From Rhodospirillaceae bacterium (GTDB lineage Bacteria > Pseudomonadota > Alphaproteobacteria > Thalassobaculales > Thalassobaculaceae), in the NCBI GenBank assembly GCA_002708305.1, contig PANE01000005.1:160097-194461 (forward strand): DNA of 34,365 bases, written 5' to 3'. Of this stretch, positions 24,208-32,661 are shown piece after piece; the stretch's first letter is position 1, and every line of letters begins with the position of its first letter. Below the pieces are notes generated by a model. It worked only from the letters and a program-made list of their open reading frames with translations, did no database searches and had not been told where the DNA came from. Made by a program: the position numbers and the translations under genes.

Positions 24208-25981
24208 TCATCAAAATTCTGTTATGGAACCTGATGATGAGCAGCGCTTTGACGGCATCGGGGTATCAGGAGAAATAACAGTAGGTACAGTCCACATTAT
24301 ACAGTCAGGTCTAGGTCAAGTCCCAGAATATACAGTTCCATCTGATGAGATCCCCAAGGAACAGAGGAGAGTTAGCAAAGCTATTTCAAAAGCCCAACAA
24401 CAGATCACACGATTGAAGGTGAAGACAAATACTCTAAACGACACCACTGCAGACGAGTTACGATTACTATTGGATGCTCATGCTGCAATGTTAACTTCCA
24501 AACGTATGGTGACTGGAATGCAAACAATCATAGCAGAACAAAAAATAAATGCTGAAGCCGCTGTCCAAGCTACCGTGCATGAGATAGCAAAAGGCTTCAC
24601 GAAGGTGAAGGACCCCTATTTATCCGCGCGATTACAAGACATAAAAGACGTTGGTTCCCGTATATTAAGACAATTGATGCAAACACCTTATCAGGCTTTT
24701 TCACTAATTCCCCAAGGTTCTGTTTTGGTGACCGAAGAATTAAGCCCAGCTGATACAGCACTAATTGATCCACGGAAAATAGCTGGCTTTGTAACACAGC
24801 AAGGCGGCTCTGAGAGCCATACAGCTATAATGGCTCGTTCGATGAATCTACCTGCTGTTTTGGGTGTTTATAACCTCCTTAATTCAGTAAAGTCAGGCCA
24901 GGCTATTGTAGTTGATGGCGAACTTGGAAGAGTGATTCTCAATCCCAATAGTGTCACTTTAAATGAATATTCTAGGAAAACCGAAGCTAGACGCCGCTTA
25001 AACAGACAATTAGCTCGCCTGCGATCACTACCAGCAGTTACTCAAGATAAAACGAGAGTGAGTATGCAAGCAAATATAGAACTTGCGAGGGATATCGAAG
25101 GTGCTTTAAATGCTGGCGCGGAAGGTATAGGACTACTAAGAACTGAATTTATGTTCTTAAATAGGAACACACTCCCTAATGAAGAAGAGCAATACAATTT
25201 GCTTAAGACTATTATCAAGGGCATGCAAGGACGCCCCGTAACAATCCGAACATTTGATCTTGGAGGTGATAAATTACCAACAGCATTAGATAGTAAATAC
25301 GCGGCCAGCGCTAATCCAATGTTGGGTTTGCGAGCAGTGAGGCTTTCTATAAAAGAACAAAAATTATTCGAAGTCCAACTAACAGCTATTTTACGTGCCA
25401 CTGCACATGGACCAATTCAAATCCTGTTGCCCATGATTTCTAGTGTTCAGCAAATTAGACAAGTCAAACACATAATTAAGCGCATGACGATGAGACTAAA
25501 AAAGCGCGACCCAGCCTTAAAAATTACTATACCGCCAATTGGGGCAATGATTGAAGTGCCAGGCGCCGCGCTTATCGCCGACTCTCTTGCTCATGAAGTT
25601 GACTTTTTTGCTATTGGAACTAACGATTTAACAATGTATACGCTCGCGATAGATCGTGGAGACGAGCAAGTTGCGAACTTATTTAACCCATTACATCCAG
25701 CGGTACTCCGTCTCATTCAAATAACATTAGAAGCAGCACGTCGAAATAATAAACCTGTAAGCGTGTGTGGAGAAATTGCAGGAGACCCCAGATTTGCTCC
25801 ATTACTTATCGGACTTGGTGTTCGGGACTTCTCAATGGCTTGGCAAAGTATACCAAGAGTCAAACAACGAATCAGAGCTTTAACTACAGGACCAGCAACA
25901 CGGCGAGCTTTGGCAATTCTAGATCAAACTGATGAGGATAAGGTTGCGGTGCTTCTCGACGACTTTAATGAAGACCTCTGA
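24197..25981 (+). CDS. ptsI: PEP-protein phosphotransferase (Enzyme I), no GAF domain
   Basis: A protein of 594 residues that takes phosphate from PEP and passes it to HPr. Order: N-terminal HPr-binding domain, swivelling His domain with GGSESHTAIMAR (His208), then the PEP-binding barrel with GLLRTEFMF, FDLGGDKL, IGAMIEVPGAAL, FAIGTNDLTMYTLA and VCGEIAGDP. It begins directly with FDGIGVSGEI, so it lacks the N-terminal GAF domain of EI-Ntr (PtsP). The ATG at 24197 overlaps ptsH by 11 bases; a GTG at 24179 and an ATG at 24224 are alternatives. Its PEP could come from the pckA reaction. Confidence 0.94.
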   Translation: MRNNHQNSVMEPDDEQRFDGIGVSGEITVGTVHIIQSGLGQVPEYTVPSDEIPKEQRRVSKAISKAQQQITRLKVKTNTLNDTTADELRLLLDAHAAMLTSKRMVTGMQTIIAEQKINAEAAVQATVHEIAKGFTKVKDPYLSARLQDIKDVGSRILRQLMQTPYQAFSLIPQGSVLVTEELSPADTALIDPRKIAGFVTQQGGSESHTAIMARSMNLPAVLGVYNLLNSVKSGQAIVVDGELGRVILNPNSVTLNEYSRKTEARRRLNRQLARLRSLPAVTQDKTRVSMQANIELARDIEGALNAGAEGIGLLRTEFMFLNRNTLPNEEEQYNLLKTIIKGMQGRPVTIRTFDLGGDKLPTALDSKYAASANPMLGLRAVRLSIKEQKLFEVQLTAILRATAHGPIQILLPMISSVQQIRQVKHIIKRMTMRLKKRDPALKITIPPIGAMIEVPGAALIADSLAHEVDFFAIGTNDLTMYTLAIDRGDEQVANLFNPLHPAVLRLIQITLEAARRNNKPVSVCGEIAGDPRFAPLLIGLGVRDFSMAWQSIPRVKQRIRALTTGPATRRALAILDQTDEDKVAVLLDDFNEDL

Positions 25982-26040
25982 TTTCCAAACAATGAACTTT
26001 GAATAATTTGTTAAAAACAGGATGATAGAAATACTTTAAT

Positions 26041-26074
26041 TTTATCAATTCGTTTTGGATATTCGATTGATAAA
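26041..26074. promoter_or_regulatory. Imperfect inverted repeat, operator candidate
   Basis: TTTATCAAT(T)CG at 26041-26052 and CGATTGATAAA at 26064-26074 are inverted copies with one extra T in the left arm, separated by 11 bases. The element ends 23 bases before the start of the oxidoreductase gene. The two-turn centre-to-centre geometry suits a dimeric regulator. Confidence 0.45.
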
Positions 26075-26097
26075 GATAACGAATAACAGGAAGAGAT

Positions 26098-27150
26098 ATG
26101 GAACAAATTCGAATAGGTTTGATTGGAGCTGGAGGAAATACAACATCGCGTCATATTCCTGGATTTAAAAAAATAGAAGGGCTTCAGTTACTCACAGTAG
26201 CCAATAGATCTATTGCCTCGTCTGAAACGGTTGCCAAAGAGTTTGGTATATTAGAAATCGCGACAGACTGGCAGAATATCATTGAAGACGAGCGGGTTGA
26301 CGCAGTTTGTATCGGCACTTGGCCTGATATGCATTGTCCAATAACTATAGCTGCACTTGACCATGGAAAGCATGTCTTATGTGAAGCGAGAATGGCACTT
26401 AACTCTGAAGAAGCGCACGCAATGTTACTCGCATCTAAATACCACTCAAACTTGATCACACAAATTGTACCAGCCCCTCATACTCTAGAATTCGATAATA
26501 CAATACGGAATTTGATTGCTAACGGGTTTATAGGACAATTAATCACGTTGGATGGAAGGGTAAGCTTCGGCGCCGATTATCCAAACTTCTCTTCCGACTT
26601 GCGCTGGCGCCATAGTCGTGACTTTTCTGGCAACAATATAATGAATATGGGGATTTGGTACGAAGCAATAATGAGATGGGTAGGACCAGCAGCAAGCAGC
26701 TTTGCTGTAGGACAATCAGTAGTACCACACCGACAAAACGCTGATGGCTTCCGTATACCTACTTCAATTCCCGACCACATAGATATAATTGGAAAATTTG
26801 AACAAGGTGGACAAATGCGCTTAAGTGTCTCCTCAGTAATTGGCAATATGGAAAATATAGTTGATATTTATATTTGTGGAACAAAAGGAACGCTGAGGCT
26901 TTGCGAAAAAAAAGACGGAAAGAAACGTCTCTACGGCGCGTCTAAAGGCTCTGATAAACTTGAACAAATAATAATTAAGGATGAAAATAGAGGAATGTGG
27001 CGTGTTGAAGAAGAATTTATAAATGCTATCCAAGGCAAAGAAGATATCTCACATACGGACTTCTCTACTGCAGTTAAATACATGGAATGGACAGACGCTG
27101 TCACAAAGTCACTAAAAACCGGCTGTGTGGTCCAACTTCCTTTGAGATAA
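26098..27150 (+). CDS. Gfo/Idh/MocA-family oxidoreductase
   Basis: A protein of 350 residues. The N-terminal Rossmann domain has RIGLIGAGGNTTSRHIPGF, and a C-terminal alpha/beta domain follows from about 125. Most family members carry an EKP motif whose lysine helps catalysis, and an H near the later DxGxH motif. Here these read CEARMA (94-100, Arg98) and MNMGIWYEAI (181-190), so both positions differ. It could be a specialised subgroup with another substrate, or not a dehydrogenase. AGGAAGAG directly upstream gives a strong ribosome-binding site. The aminotransferase gene starts 41 bases after it, implying co-transcription. Substrate unknown. Confidence 0.85.
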   Translation: MEQIRIGLIGAGGNTTSRHIPGFKKIEGLQLLTVANRSIASSETVAKEFGILEIATDWQNIIEDERVDAVCIGTWPDMHCPITIAALDHGKHVLCEARMALNSEEAHAMLLASKYHSNLITQIVPAPHTLEFDNTIRNLIANGFIGQLITLDGRVSFGADYPNFSSDLRWRHSRDFSGNNIMNMGIWYEAIMRWVGPAASSFAVGQSVVPHRQNADGFRIPTSIPDHIDIIGKFEQGGQMRLSVSSVIGNMENIVDIYICGTKGTLRLCEKKDGKKRLYGASKGSDKLEQIIIKDENRGMWRVEEEFINAIQGKEDISHTDFSTAVKYMEWTDAVTKSLKTGCVVQLPLR

Positions 27151-27191
27151 ATGTTCACGTCAACTTGAAAAAGCTAGGTCCGAATATTATT

Positions 27192-28355
27192 ATGTTAGTT
27201 AACCCAAATGTTGATCGAGCTATTGAACCACCAATTGCAGAGGCACAATCGTGGATCACGGGACGTTCTTTTCCCAATACAAAACCACTCATTAACCTCG
27301 CGCAAGCTGTACCGAGTTATCCACCTGCGGATAGCTTACAAGACCACCTTGCATATAAGGCAACATTATTTGAAACAGCCCAATACACCGAGATAGCAGG
27401 GATCCCAGAACTTCGTTCTGAGTTATCAACACATATGAACAAAATTTATGCAGGCAATACCACTTTAGATAACGTACTAATCTCTTCCGGCTGCAATCAA
27501 GCCTATTGCCTAACAATCATGGCTTTAGCCAGGGCTGGCGATGAGGTAATTCTTGCCGAGCCCTATTATTTTAATCACTTAATGTGGTTAGAAATTCTAG
27601 GCATAGAAGCAAAAATGTTACCATTTCGGCATGAAAAAGGCGGTATTCCCGATCCATCAGACGCCGCAAAATTGATAACCAACAAAACAAAAGCTATAGT
27701 ATTAATCACACCTAATAATCCAACTGGTGCAATTTATTCACAAGAAATAATTGCCGAATTTTACGAACTTGCAACTGAAAGAGGAATAGCACTAATTATT
27801 GACGAGACCTATAAGGATTTTTTGGGTCCGATAGAACCCCATGGCTTATTTAAAAAAGAAAGATGGGATCAAACCTTTATCCAACTTTATAGTTTTTCGA
27901 AAGTTTTTAGCCTAACTGGTTACCGTGTGGGGTCTATAATTGGGGGGACAAAAATAATACAGTCTATTATTAAGGTAATTGATACATTGGCAATTTGTGC
28001 GCCTCGGATTTCCCAAGATGCCGCATTATTTGGACTGTTAAATCTTTCAAATTGGGTTAGTGAGAAACAACAAATCATTAAAGCGCGATGTGATTTTGTC
28101 AGAGAATTATTTGAGCCAGGAAAAACTGAATTCGAACTCGTTTCTAGCGGCGCTTACTTCGCTTATATTAAGCACCCTTTTATTGCGATGTCAGCACGCC
28201 AAGTTGCAATAAAATTGGCTGATGAGGCCAATATTCTCTGTCTGCCTGCAACTTTTTTTGGGTCCACTCAAGAGCGTTTTCTTCGGTTTGCTTTCGCAAA
28301 TGCAAGCATAGACGAAATGGCTGATGTTAAATCTCGGCTAGAAACATTATCATAA
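27192..28355 (+). CDS. PLP-dependent aminotransferase, class I/II
   Basis: A 387-residue fold-type I enzyme. Visible are the YTEIAGIPELR segment, SGCNQAY before the cofactor pocket, LITPNNPTGAIY with the pyridine-stacking/Asn region, LIIDETYKDF with the Asp that contacts the PLP nitrogen (about Asp204), SFSKVFSLTGYRVG with the Schiff-base Lys237, and FLRFAFAN with the carboxylate-binding Arg. The frame is open from 27087, inside the preceding gene; the ATG at 27192 gives the usual family length and N-terminus. Amino donor and acceptor cannot be read. With the oxidoreductase it could run an oxidation-transamination sequence. Confidence 0.9.
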   Translation: MLVNPNVDRAIEPPIAEAQSWITGRSFPNTKPLINLAQAVPSYPPADSLQDHLAYKATLFETAQYTEIAGIPELRSELSTHMNKIYAGNTTLDNVLISSGCNQAYCLTIMALARAGDEVILAEPYYFNHLMWLEILGIEAKMLPFRHEKGGIPDPSDAAKLITNKTKAIVLITPNNPTGAIYSQEIIAEFYELATERGIALIIDETYKDFLGPIEPHGLFKKERWDQTFIQLYSFSKVFSLTGYRVGSIIGGTKIIQSIIKVIDTLAICAPRISQDAALFGLLNLSNWVSEKQQIIKARCDFVRELFEPGKTEFELVSSGAYFAYIKHPFIAMSARQVAIKLADEANILCLPATFFGSTQERFLRFAFANASIDEMADVKSRLETLS

Positions 28356-28357
28356 TT

Positions 28358-28373
28358 GGGAATGAAATTTCCC
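28358..28373 (+). terminator. Weak hairpin after aminotransferase gene
   Basis: GGGAA (28358-28362) and TTCCC (28369-28373) form a five-pair stem just after the stop codon. The following bases TTAAGCC contain no U-tract, so it is at most a weak terminator or an RNA 3'-end stabiliser. Confidence 0.25.
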
Positions 28374-28426
28374 TTAAGCCATCCAAAGTATCGTACAGCT
28401 TAGATTAAATATAACGACCCAATCAC

Positions 28427-28455
28427 TTGCCCGTATCCCAATGTACTGCTATACG
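28427..28455 (+). promoter_or_regulatory. Promoter candidate for ahcY
   Basis: TTGCCC (28427-28432) and TATACG (28450-28455) are separated by 17 bases, giving a leader of about 50 bases before ahcY. I found no SAH-riboswitch-like sequence between it and the gene. Confidence 0.35.
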
Positions 28456-28511
28456 CCAAGGTACACTACTATAATTTTTTGCTAATATTTATTTAGTCGT
28501 AGGTGAAAGAA

Positions 28512-29807
28512 ATGACAGAGTTCTCTGATTACAAAGTAGCTGATATATCCCTTGCAGAATGGGGACGCCGAGAAATAAAAATTGCCGAGACAGAGATGCC
28601 TGGTCTAATGGCCATTCGTGATGAGTATGGGGCAGCAAAACCATTGAGCGGCGCAAAAATTATTGGTTGCCTACACATGACTATTCAGACAGCTGTGCTT
28701 ATTGAAACACTAACGCATCTTGGAGCAGAAGTCAGATGGAGCTCTTGTAATATTTTTTCTACACAAGATCACGCAGCAGCCGAAATAGCAGCAACTGGAG
28801 TACCTGTATTTGCCTGGAAAGGTGAGACGGAAGAAGAGTATGAGTGGTGCATAAAACAAACTATAGAAGCACCAAATGGATGGCGACCCAATATGCTATT
28901 AGATGACGGGGGGGATTTAACAAAAATAGTACATGACCATTATCCTGAGCTTCTGGGCGATATCAGAGGTGTCTCCGAAGAAACCACGACTGGTGTTTTA
29001 CGATTAGTAGAGATGCAAGAAGCTAATACGCTTAAAGTTCCTGCATTTAACGTTAATGATAGTGTGACAAAGTCAAAATTCGATAATCTCTATGGGTGTC
29101 GTGAAAGCCTCACAGATGGAATACGTAGAGCGACTGACGTGATGCTGTCAGGCAAGGTCGCTGTTGTGAATGGCTACGGCGACGTCGGAAAAGGTTCCGC
29201 TTCAAGCCTAAGAAATGGCGGGGCTCGTGTGATTGTAACCGAAGTCGATCCAATTTGTGCGCTGCAAGCGGCTATGGAGGGATACGAAGTCGCTACTATG
29301 GATGAGTATGCATCAAAAGCTGACATCTTCGTAACAGCCACTGGAAATAAGGATATAATTTCAATAGATCATATGCGTGAGATGAAGGATAGAGCAATAG
29401 TTTGTAATATCGGTCATTTTGATACCGAAATTCAAGTTGAAGCCCTTAAAAATTATAAATGGCATCCTGTAAAACCTCAAGTAGACGAAATAGAATTCCC
29501 AGACGGAAAACGGATACTGTTATTAGCCGAAGGTCGTCTTGTAAATCTCGGTTGCGCTACTGGGCATCCAAGTTTTGTTATGAGTGCATCGTTCACCAAC
29601 CAGGTGCTCGCGCAAATAGAACTATGGGCTAACGTTGGCAAATATAAAAACCAAGTGTACGTGCTTCCAAAAGCATTGGACGAAAAAGTTGCAGAACTTC
29701 ATTTGGCGAGAGTTGGTGCAACGCTAACAAAAATGAGTAAGGAGCAGGCAAGCTACATAGGGGTGACGCCTGAAGGACCATTTAAAGGGGAAAATTACCG
29801 GTATTAA
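28512..29807 (+). CDS. ahcY: Adenosylhomocysteinase
   Basis: A 431-residue NAD-dependent cytosolic enzyme that splits S-adenosylhomocysteine to adenosine and homocysteine, relieving inhibition of methyltransferases. Landmarks are [54 protein letters not shown] (NAD site), NIGHFD, and the C-terminal PFKGENYRY containing the conserved Lys-Tyr pair. It is the short form, like the 432-residue human enzyme, lacking an insertion of roughly 40 residues found in many bacterial versions. AGG at 28501-28503 fits the ATG at 28512. An RNA methyltransferase gene lies two genes downstream. Confidence 0.97.
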   Translation: MTEFSDYKVADISLAEWGRREIKIAETEMPGLMAIRDEYGAAKPLSGAKIIGCLHMTIQTAVLIETLTHLGAEVRWSSCNIFSTQDHAAAEIAATGVPVFAWKGETEEEYEWCIKQTIEAPNGWRPNMLLDDGGDLTKIVHDHYPELLGDIRGVSEETTTGVLRLVEMQEANTLKVPAFNVNDSVTKSKFDNLYGCRESLTDGIRRATDVMLSGKVAVVNGYGDVGKGSASSLRNGGARVIVTEVDPICALQAAMEGYEVATMDEYASKADIFVTATGNKDIISIDHMREMKDRAIVCNIGHFDTEIQVEALKNYKWHPVKPQVDEIEFPDGKRILLLAEGRLVNLGCATGHPSFVMSASFTNQVLAQIELWANVGKYKNQVYVLPKALDEKVAELHLARVGATLTKMSKEQASYIGVTPEGPFKGENYRY

Positions 29808-29885
29808 GATAACGTTTTAAAACAGTGTACTTCGCAAAAAATTGTAGTTTTAAAGTTCTATAAAACGTATAAATGGGAGCACGAA

Positions 29886-30248
29886 TTGACTATCCGTATT
29901 CACAATCAAGCCGATGTTTTCATCTCAAAGAACTCTAATTTACCCATAGCAAGAATTGTTACCCAGAGTAATGGGGCTGGCGCATGTGAACTATGGGAAC
30001 AGCCCTTAGAACCAGGTGACGTAATACCTATGCATTACCATCTGGTAGAAGAAACTATTACTTTTTCGACTGGAAAAATCAGTGTCATTCTTGATGGTCA
30101 TGATTACGAAATAAACGCTGATATAAATGGCACTAGTTCAATTTTACTTCCAAGTCGTCTTCATCATGAAATTCGAAACATAGGTACTAAAGCAACTTCT
30201 ATGCTCGCATTTTTCCCAAGCGTAAATCCTCAGATTTTTCCAGTTTGA
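29886..30248 (+). CDS. Single-domain cupin protein
   Basis: A protein of 120 residues. Cupin motif 1 is present as GDVIPMHYHLVEETITFSTG (two His and a Glu that could bind metal) and motif 2 as LLPSRLHHEIRNIG. The remainder is predicted beta-rich. Small cupins may be enzymes, isomerases or sensors, and the sequence does not say which. The start is the TTG at 29886, supported by GGGAG at 29875-29879; there is no ATG alternative nearby. It lies 78 bases after ahcY. Confidence 0.82.
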   Translation: MTIRIHNQADVFISKNSNLPIARIVTQSNGAGACELWEQPLEPGDVIPMHYHLVEETITFSTGKISVILDGHDYEINADINGTSSILLPSRLHHEIRNIGTKATSMLAFFPSVNPQIFPV

Positions 30249-30297
30249 ACACCAGAATGGAGGACTTACTGAGAATTTTTGGCACTTATCATCCTAA

Positions 30298-31650
30298 ATG
30301 AGTAAACGCTTTAAGAAACCTAAGAGAGCCGCAGCGCGTTTTGCTAAATCCATCCCCACAATAGAATTAATTATCGATCGCATAGGTGGTAAGGGCGACG
30401 GAGTATCAGAAATTAACAAAATACCAAATACACCCTCAGAACAAAAACAATCATACTTCGTACCCGGCACCCTTCCTGGCGAGCATGTAATAGCGCGTCC
30501 TGTTTCAAAAACAAACGAAGGTATTTTCGGACAGCTTTTAGAGATAATAAAGGTTTCAGATGATCGAGTAACAGCACCGTGCTCATATTTTGGTGTATGC
30601 GGCGGCTGTTCACTTCAACATTGGGCCCCCACCTCTTATCAACAATGGAAAGTTGCTCGTATCAAAAGCTCTATAACAAAAATTAGCTCTCCAAACACTA
30701 TTGTCGATAATTTGGTACCCGCAAAAGCTCAAACAAGGCGAAGGGCAGATCTGTCAGTCAGGTATTTAAAAACAAAATCCGTCCTTGGATTCTATGAACG
30801 GGACAGTAATAGGATTGTTGATATTGAGGCTTGTTCTTTATTAGACCCAGAAATTATAAATTTTAGTAATGCTTTTCGAAAAGTTTCCCATTTACTTATT
30901 CAGCAAGAAGAAAGCTCACGAATTAGTATTAATAAGCTCGACACGGGGTTAGATGTTTTAATCTTTCTTGAATCCGAGCCCTCATTAGAGGGATTGGAAG
31001 CTATAAACGATTTAACCCACTCACATGACTTGTGCAGAGTATCTGCAAGGATCAAACCCTCAAATGATATAGTCCCTATAATTGAAAAAAAAATTCCTGC
31101 TATAAGGTTTTCAGAAGTGAATGTAATTCCTCCCCCCGGGGCATTCCTACAAGCAACTAAAGAAGGAACACGTCTAATTACCGAAGCTGTGATCTCAGGT
31201 ATCAGCGGGTCTAAAACAATATTAGAATTATTTTCAGGTTGTGGCACTCTCAGCATACCTTTGCAATATCATGCTACGGTTCACGCGGTAGAAGGTGACC
31301 AACTTGCAGCCGTCGCACTCAGAAAGGCAACAGTCAAAGCCGGAATCGACTCAAGGTTATCCGTTGAAATTCGTGACCTAATAAAGGACCCTTTTCCAGC
31401 AGATAAATTATCCGAATATGACGCAATCGTATTTGATCCGCCTCGTTCGGGCGCCAAAAAACAAGCCGAACAAATAGCAAAAAATGGCCCGCATACAGTT
31501 GTGGCAGTTTCATGTAATCCAAATACTTTTGCACGCGATGGGGAAATTTTAATTAAAGGCGGTTATGAACTAAAAAAGGTTACCCCAATCGATCAATTTT
31601 TATGGTCCCCACATATCGAACTTGTAGCCGTATTTTATAGGACGGAATAG
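30298..31650 (+). CDS. RumA/TrmA-family 5-methyluridine RNA methyltransferase
   Basis: A 450-residue SAM-dependent enzyme. A TRAM-like RNA-binding domain covers about 21-85. Cys95, Cys101, Cys104 and Cys179 fit the four ligands of the 4Fe-4S cluster of the RumA (RlmD) group. The methyltransferase domain shows LELFSGCGTLSIP, FDPPRSGA and VSCNPNTFARD with the nucleophile Cys406. The likely substrate is a 23S rRNA uridine, but tRNA cannot be excluded. The ATG at 30298 is fixed by an in-frame TAA at 30295; it has no Shine-Dalgarno of its own, but a short ORF ending in ATGA overlaps it. Confidence 0.88.
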   Translation: MSKRFKKPKRAAARFAKSIPTIELIIDRIGGKGDGVSEINKIPNTPSEQKQSYFVPGTLPGEHVIARPVSKTNEGIFGQLLEIIKVSDDRVTAPCSYFGVCGGCSLQHWAPTSYQQWKVARIKSSITKISSPNTIVDNLVPAKAQTRRRADLSVRYLKTKSVLGFYERDSNRIVDIEACSLLDPEIINFSNAFRKVSHLLIQQEESSRISINKLDTGLDVLIFLESEPSLEGLEAINDLTHSHDLCRVSARIKPSNDIVPIIEKKIPAIRFSEVNVIPPPGAFLQATKEGTRLITEAVISGISGSKTILELFSGCGTLSIPLQYHATVHAVEGDQLAAVALRKATVKAGIDSRLSVEIRDLIKDPFPADKLSEYDAIVFDPPRSGAKKQAEQIAKNGPHTVVAVSCNPNTFARDGEILIKGGYELKKVTPIDQFLWSPHIELVAVFYRTE

Positions 31651-31653
31651 ATA

Positions 31654-31896
31654 ATGACCAACTCTAAGGATATAAAGAAGAGGTCCGTGACAATATCCGG
31701 TCATCCGACAAGCATCTCAATCGAAACTGAATTTTGGGATATTTTGAAAAGTATCGCAACACGTCAGGAAATTTCTATAAATGACCTGCTTTCTAGGATC
31801 GATGACGGAAGGGAGGGCAACCTATCGAGTGCCACTAGGATATATATACTAAAGGACTTAATCTCAGAAAATCAAACTCACCCAAAACACTCGTAA
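31654..31896 (+). CDS. Ribbon-helix-helix domain protein
   Basis: An 80-residue protein. KRSVTISGHPTSISIETEFWDILKSIA, followed by SINDLLSRID and NLSSATRIYIL, fits the RHH_4 type (PF13467) ribbon-helix-helix family common in alphaproteobacteria. Members resemble Arc/CopG DNA-binding proteins and likely act as dimers, but targets are unknown. It begins three bases after the methyltransferase gene, so the two share a message. Convergent with the nitroreductase gene. Confidence 0.85.
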   Translation: MTNSKDIKKRSVTISGHPTSISIETEFWDILKSIATRQEISINDLLSRIDDGREGNLSSATRIYILKDLISENQTHPKHS

Positions 31897-31921
31897 ACAC
31901 CAAGATCAGCATCATTCCTCA

Positions 31922-32536
31922 TCAAATGATTTGGCAGACATCGTCAAAATTAAAACGGGGAGCTCGGTCAGTTAATTTATCACGAAAACCATAACCAAGA
32001 TTGCATAAAAAATTTGACTTGATTGAAGTCCCTTGAAAAAATTGTTTGTCCACTAGATCATTATCAAATCCAGACATAGGACCACAATCAAGGCCAAGTG
32101 CCCTAGCAGCCATGATTAAATATGCTCCTTGCATAGAACCATTTCTAAAGGCAGTACTTAATATAAAATCAGGATTGTCTTTAAATAGACCTGACATGTC
32201 CTTAAAGGGAAATAGCTGTGGTAATTGTCGCCAACAATCAAGGTCATGGCCAATTATTGCACATATAGGGGCGGTCATAGTCTTCTCGACGTTCCCAGCA
32301 ACTAACGTAGGTCTCAACTTCTCTTTACCAATATCAGTCTTAACAAAAATGATACGAGCTGGTGATATATTCATACTTGTCGGTGCCATTTTCATTAAGT
32401 CAAACAGCTGCCGCAAAATATCCTCTGAAATATCGCGCTCCTGCCAAACATTATGTGTGCGCGCACCATCAAATAATAGATTTAAGTTAGGAGCATCTAG
32501 GCTTTCAATTTCTTTATTAGATGAAATCTTTATCAT
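31922..32536 (-). CDS. rutE: RutE-like nitroreductase (malonic semialdehyde reductase type)
   Basis: A 204-residue FMN-dependent nitroreductase-fold protein. LLFDGARTHNVWQERDIS, LMKMAPTSMNISPARIIFV, ETEF-free TAFRNGSMQGAYLIMAARALGLD, CGPMSGFDNDLVD and LKSN-like IKSNFLCNLGYG align block by block with Escherichia coli RutE as I remember it (196 residues). RutE reduces malonic semialdehyde to 3-hydroxypropionate in pyrimidine catabolism. No other rut gene is in the window, so the aldehyde may come from elsewhere. AAGGAA precedes the ATG at 32536. Divergent from the TauE/SafE gene. Confidence 0.87.
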   Translation of the reverse strand: MIKISSNKEIESLDAPNLNLLFDGARTHNVWQERDISEDILRQLFDLMKMAPTSMNISPARIIFVKTDIGKEKLRPTLVAGNVEKTMTAPICAIIGHDLDCWRQLPQLFPFKDMSGLFKDNPDFILSTAFRNGSMQGAYLIMAARALGLDCGPMSGFDNDLVDKQFFQGTSIKSNFLCNLGYGFRDKLTDRAPRFNFDDVCQII

Positions 32537-32661
32537 ACTGTATTCCTTTGAGTCGCGCGCTATAACAATATAAAAACCATGTCAGCCTTTAAATACACCT
32601 TTCTATTATGCTTTTAAATCTTTAATCCATGAATTAAACAGAAAACTACGAGAATTAAAAA

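Noticed and set aside
25042-25401. 119-codon minus-strand ORF inside ptsI
   Set aside because: Shadow of the EI barrel domain; low-complexity hydrophobic/serine-rich translation.
28356-28511. Possible SAH riboswitch upstream of ahcY
   Set aside because: I looked for the conserved GAGGAGCGCUGC-type core and found nothing like it; only a promoter candidate is supported.
29824-29835. GTTTTAAAAC palindrome after ahcY
   Set aside because: Too short and AT-rich to separate from chance, with no T-run to make it a terminator.
32046-32573. 175-codon plus-strand ORF opposite rutE
   Set aside because: It is antisense to a well-supported RutE homologue and its translation has no recognisable family features.
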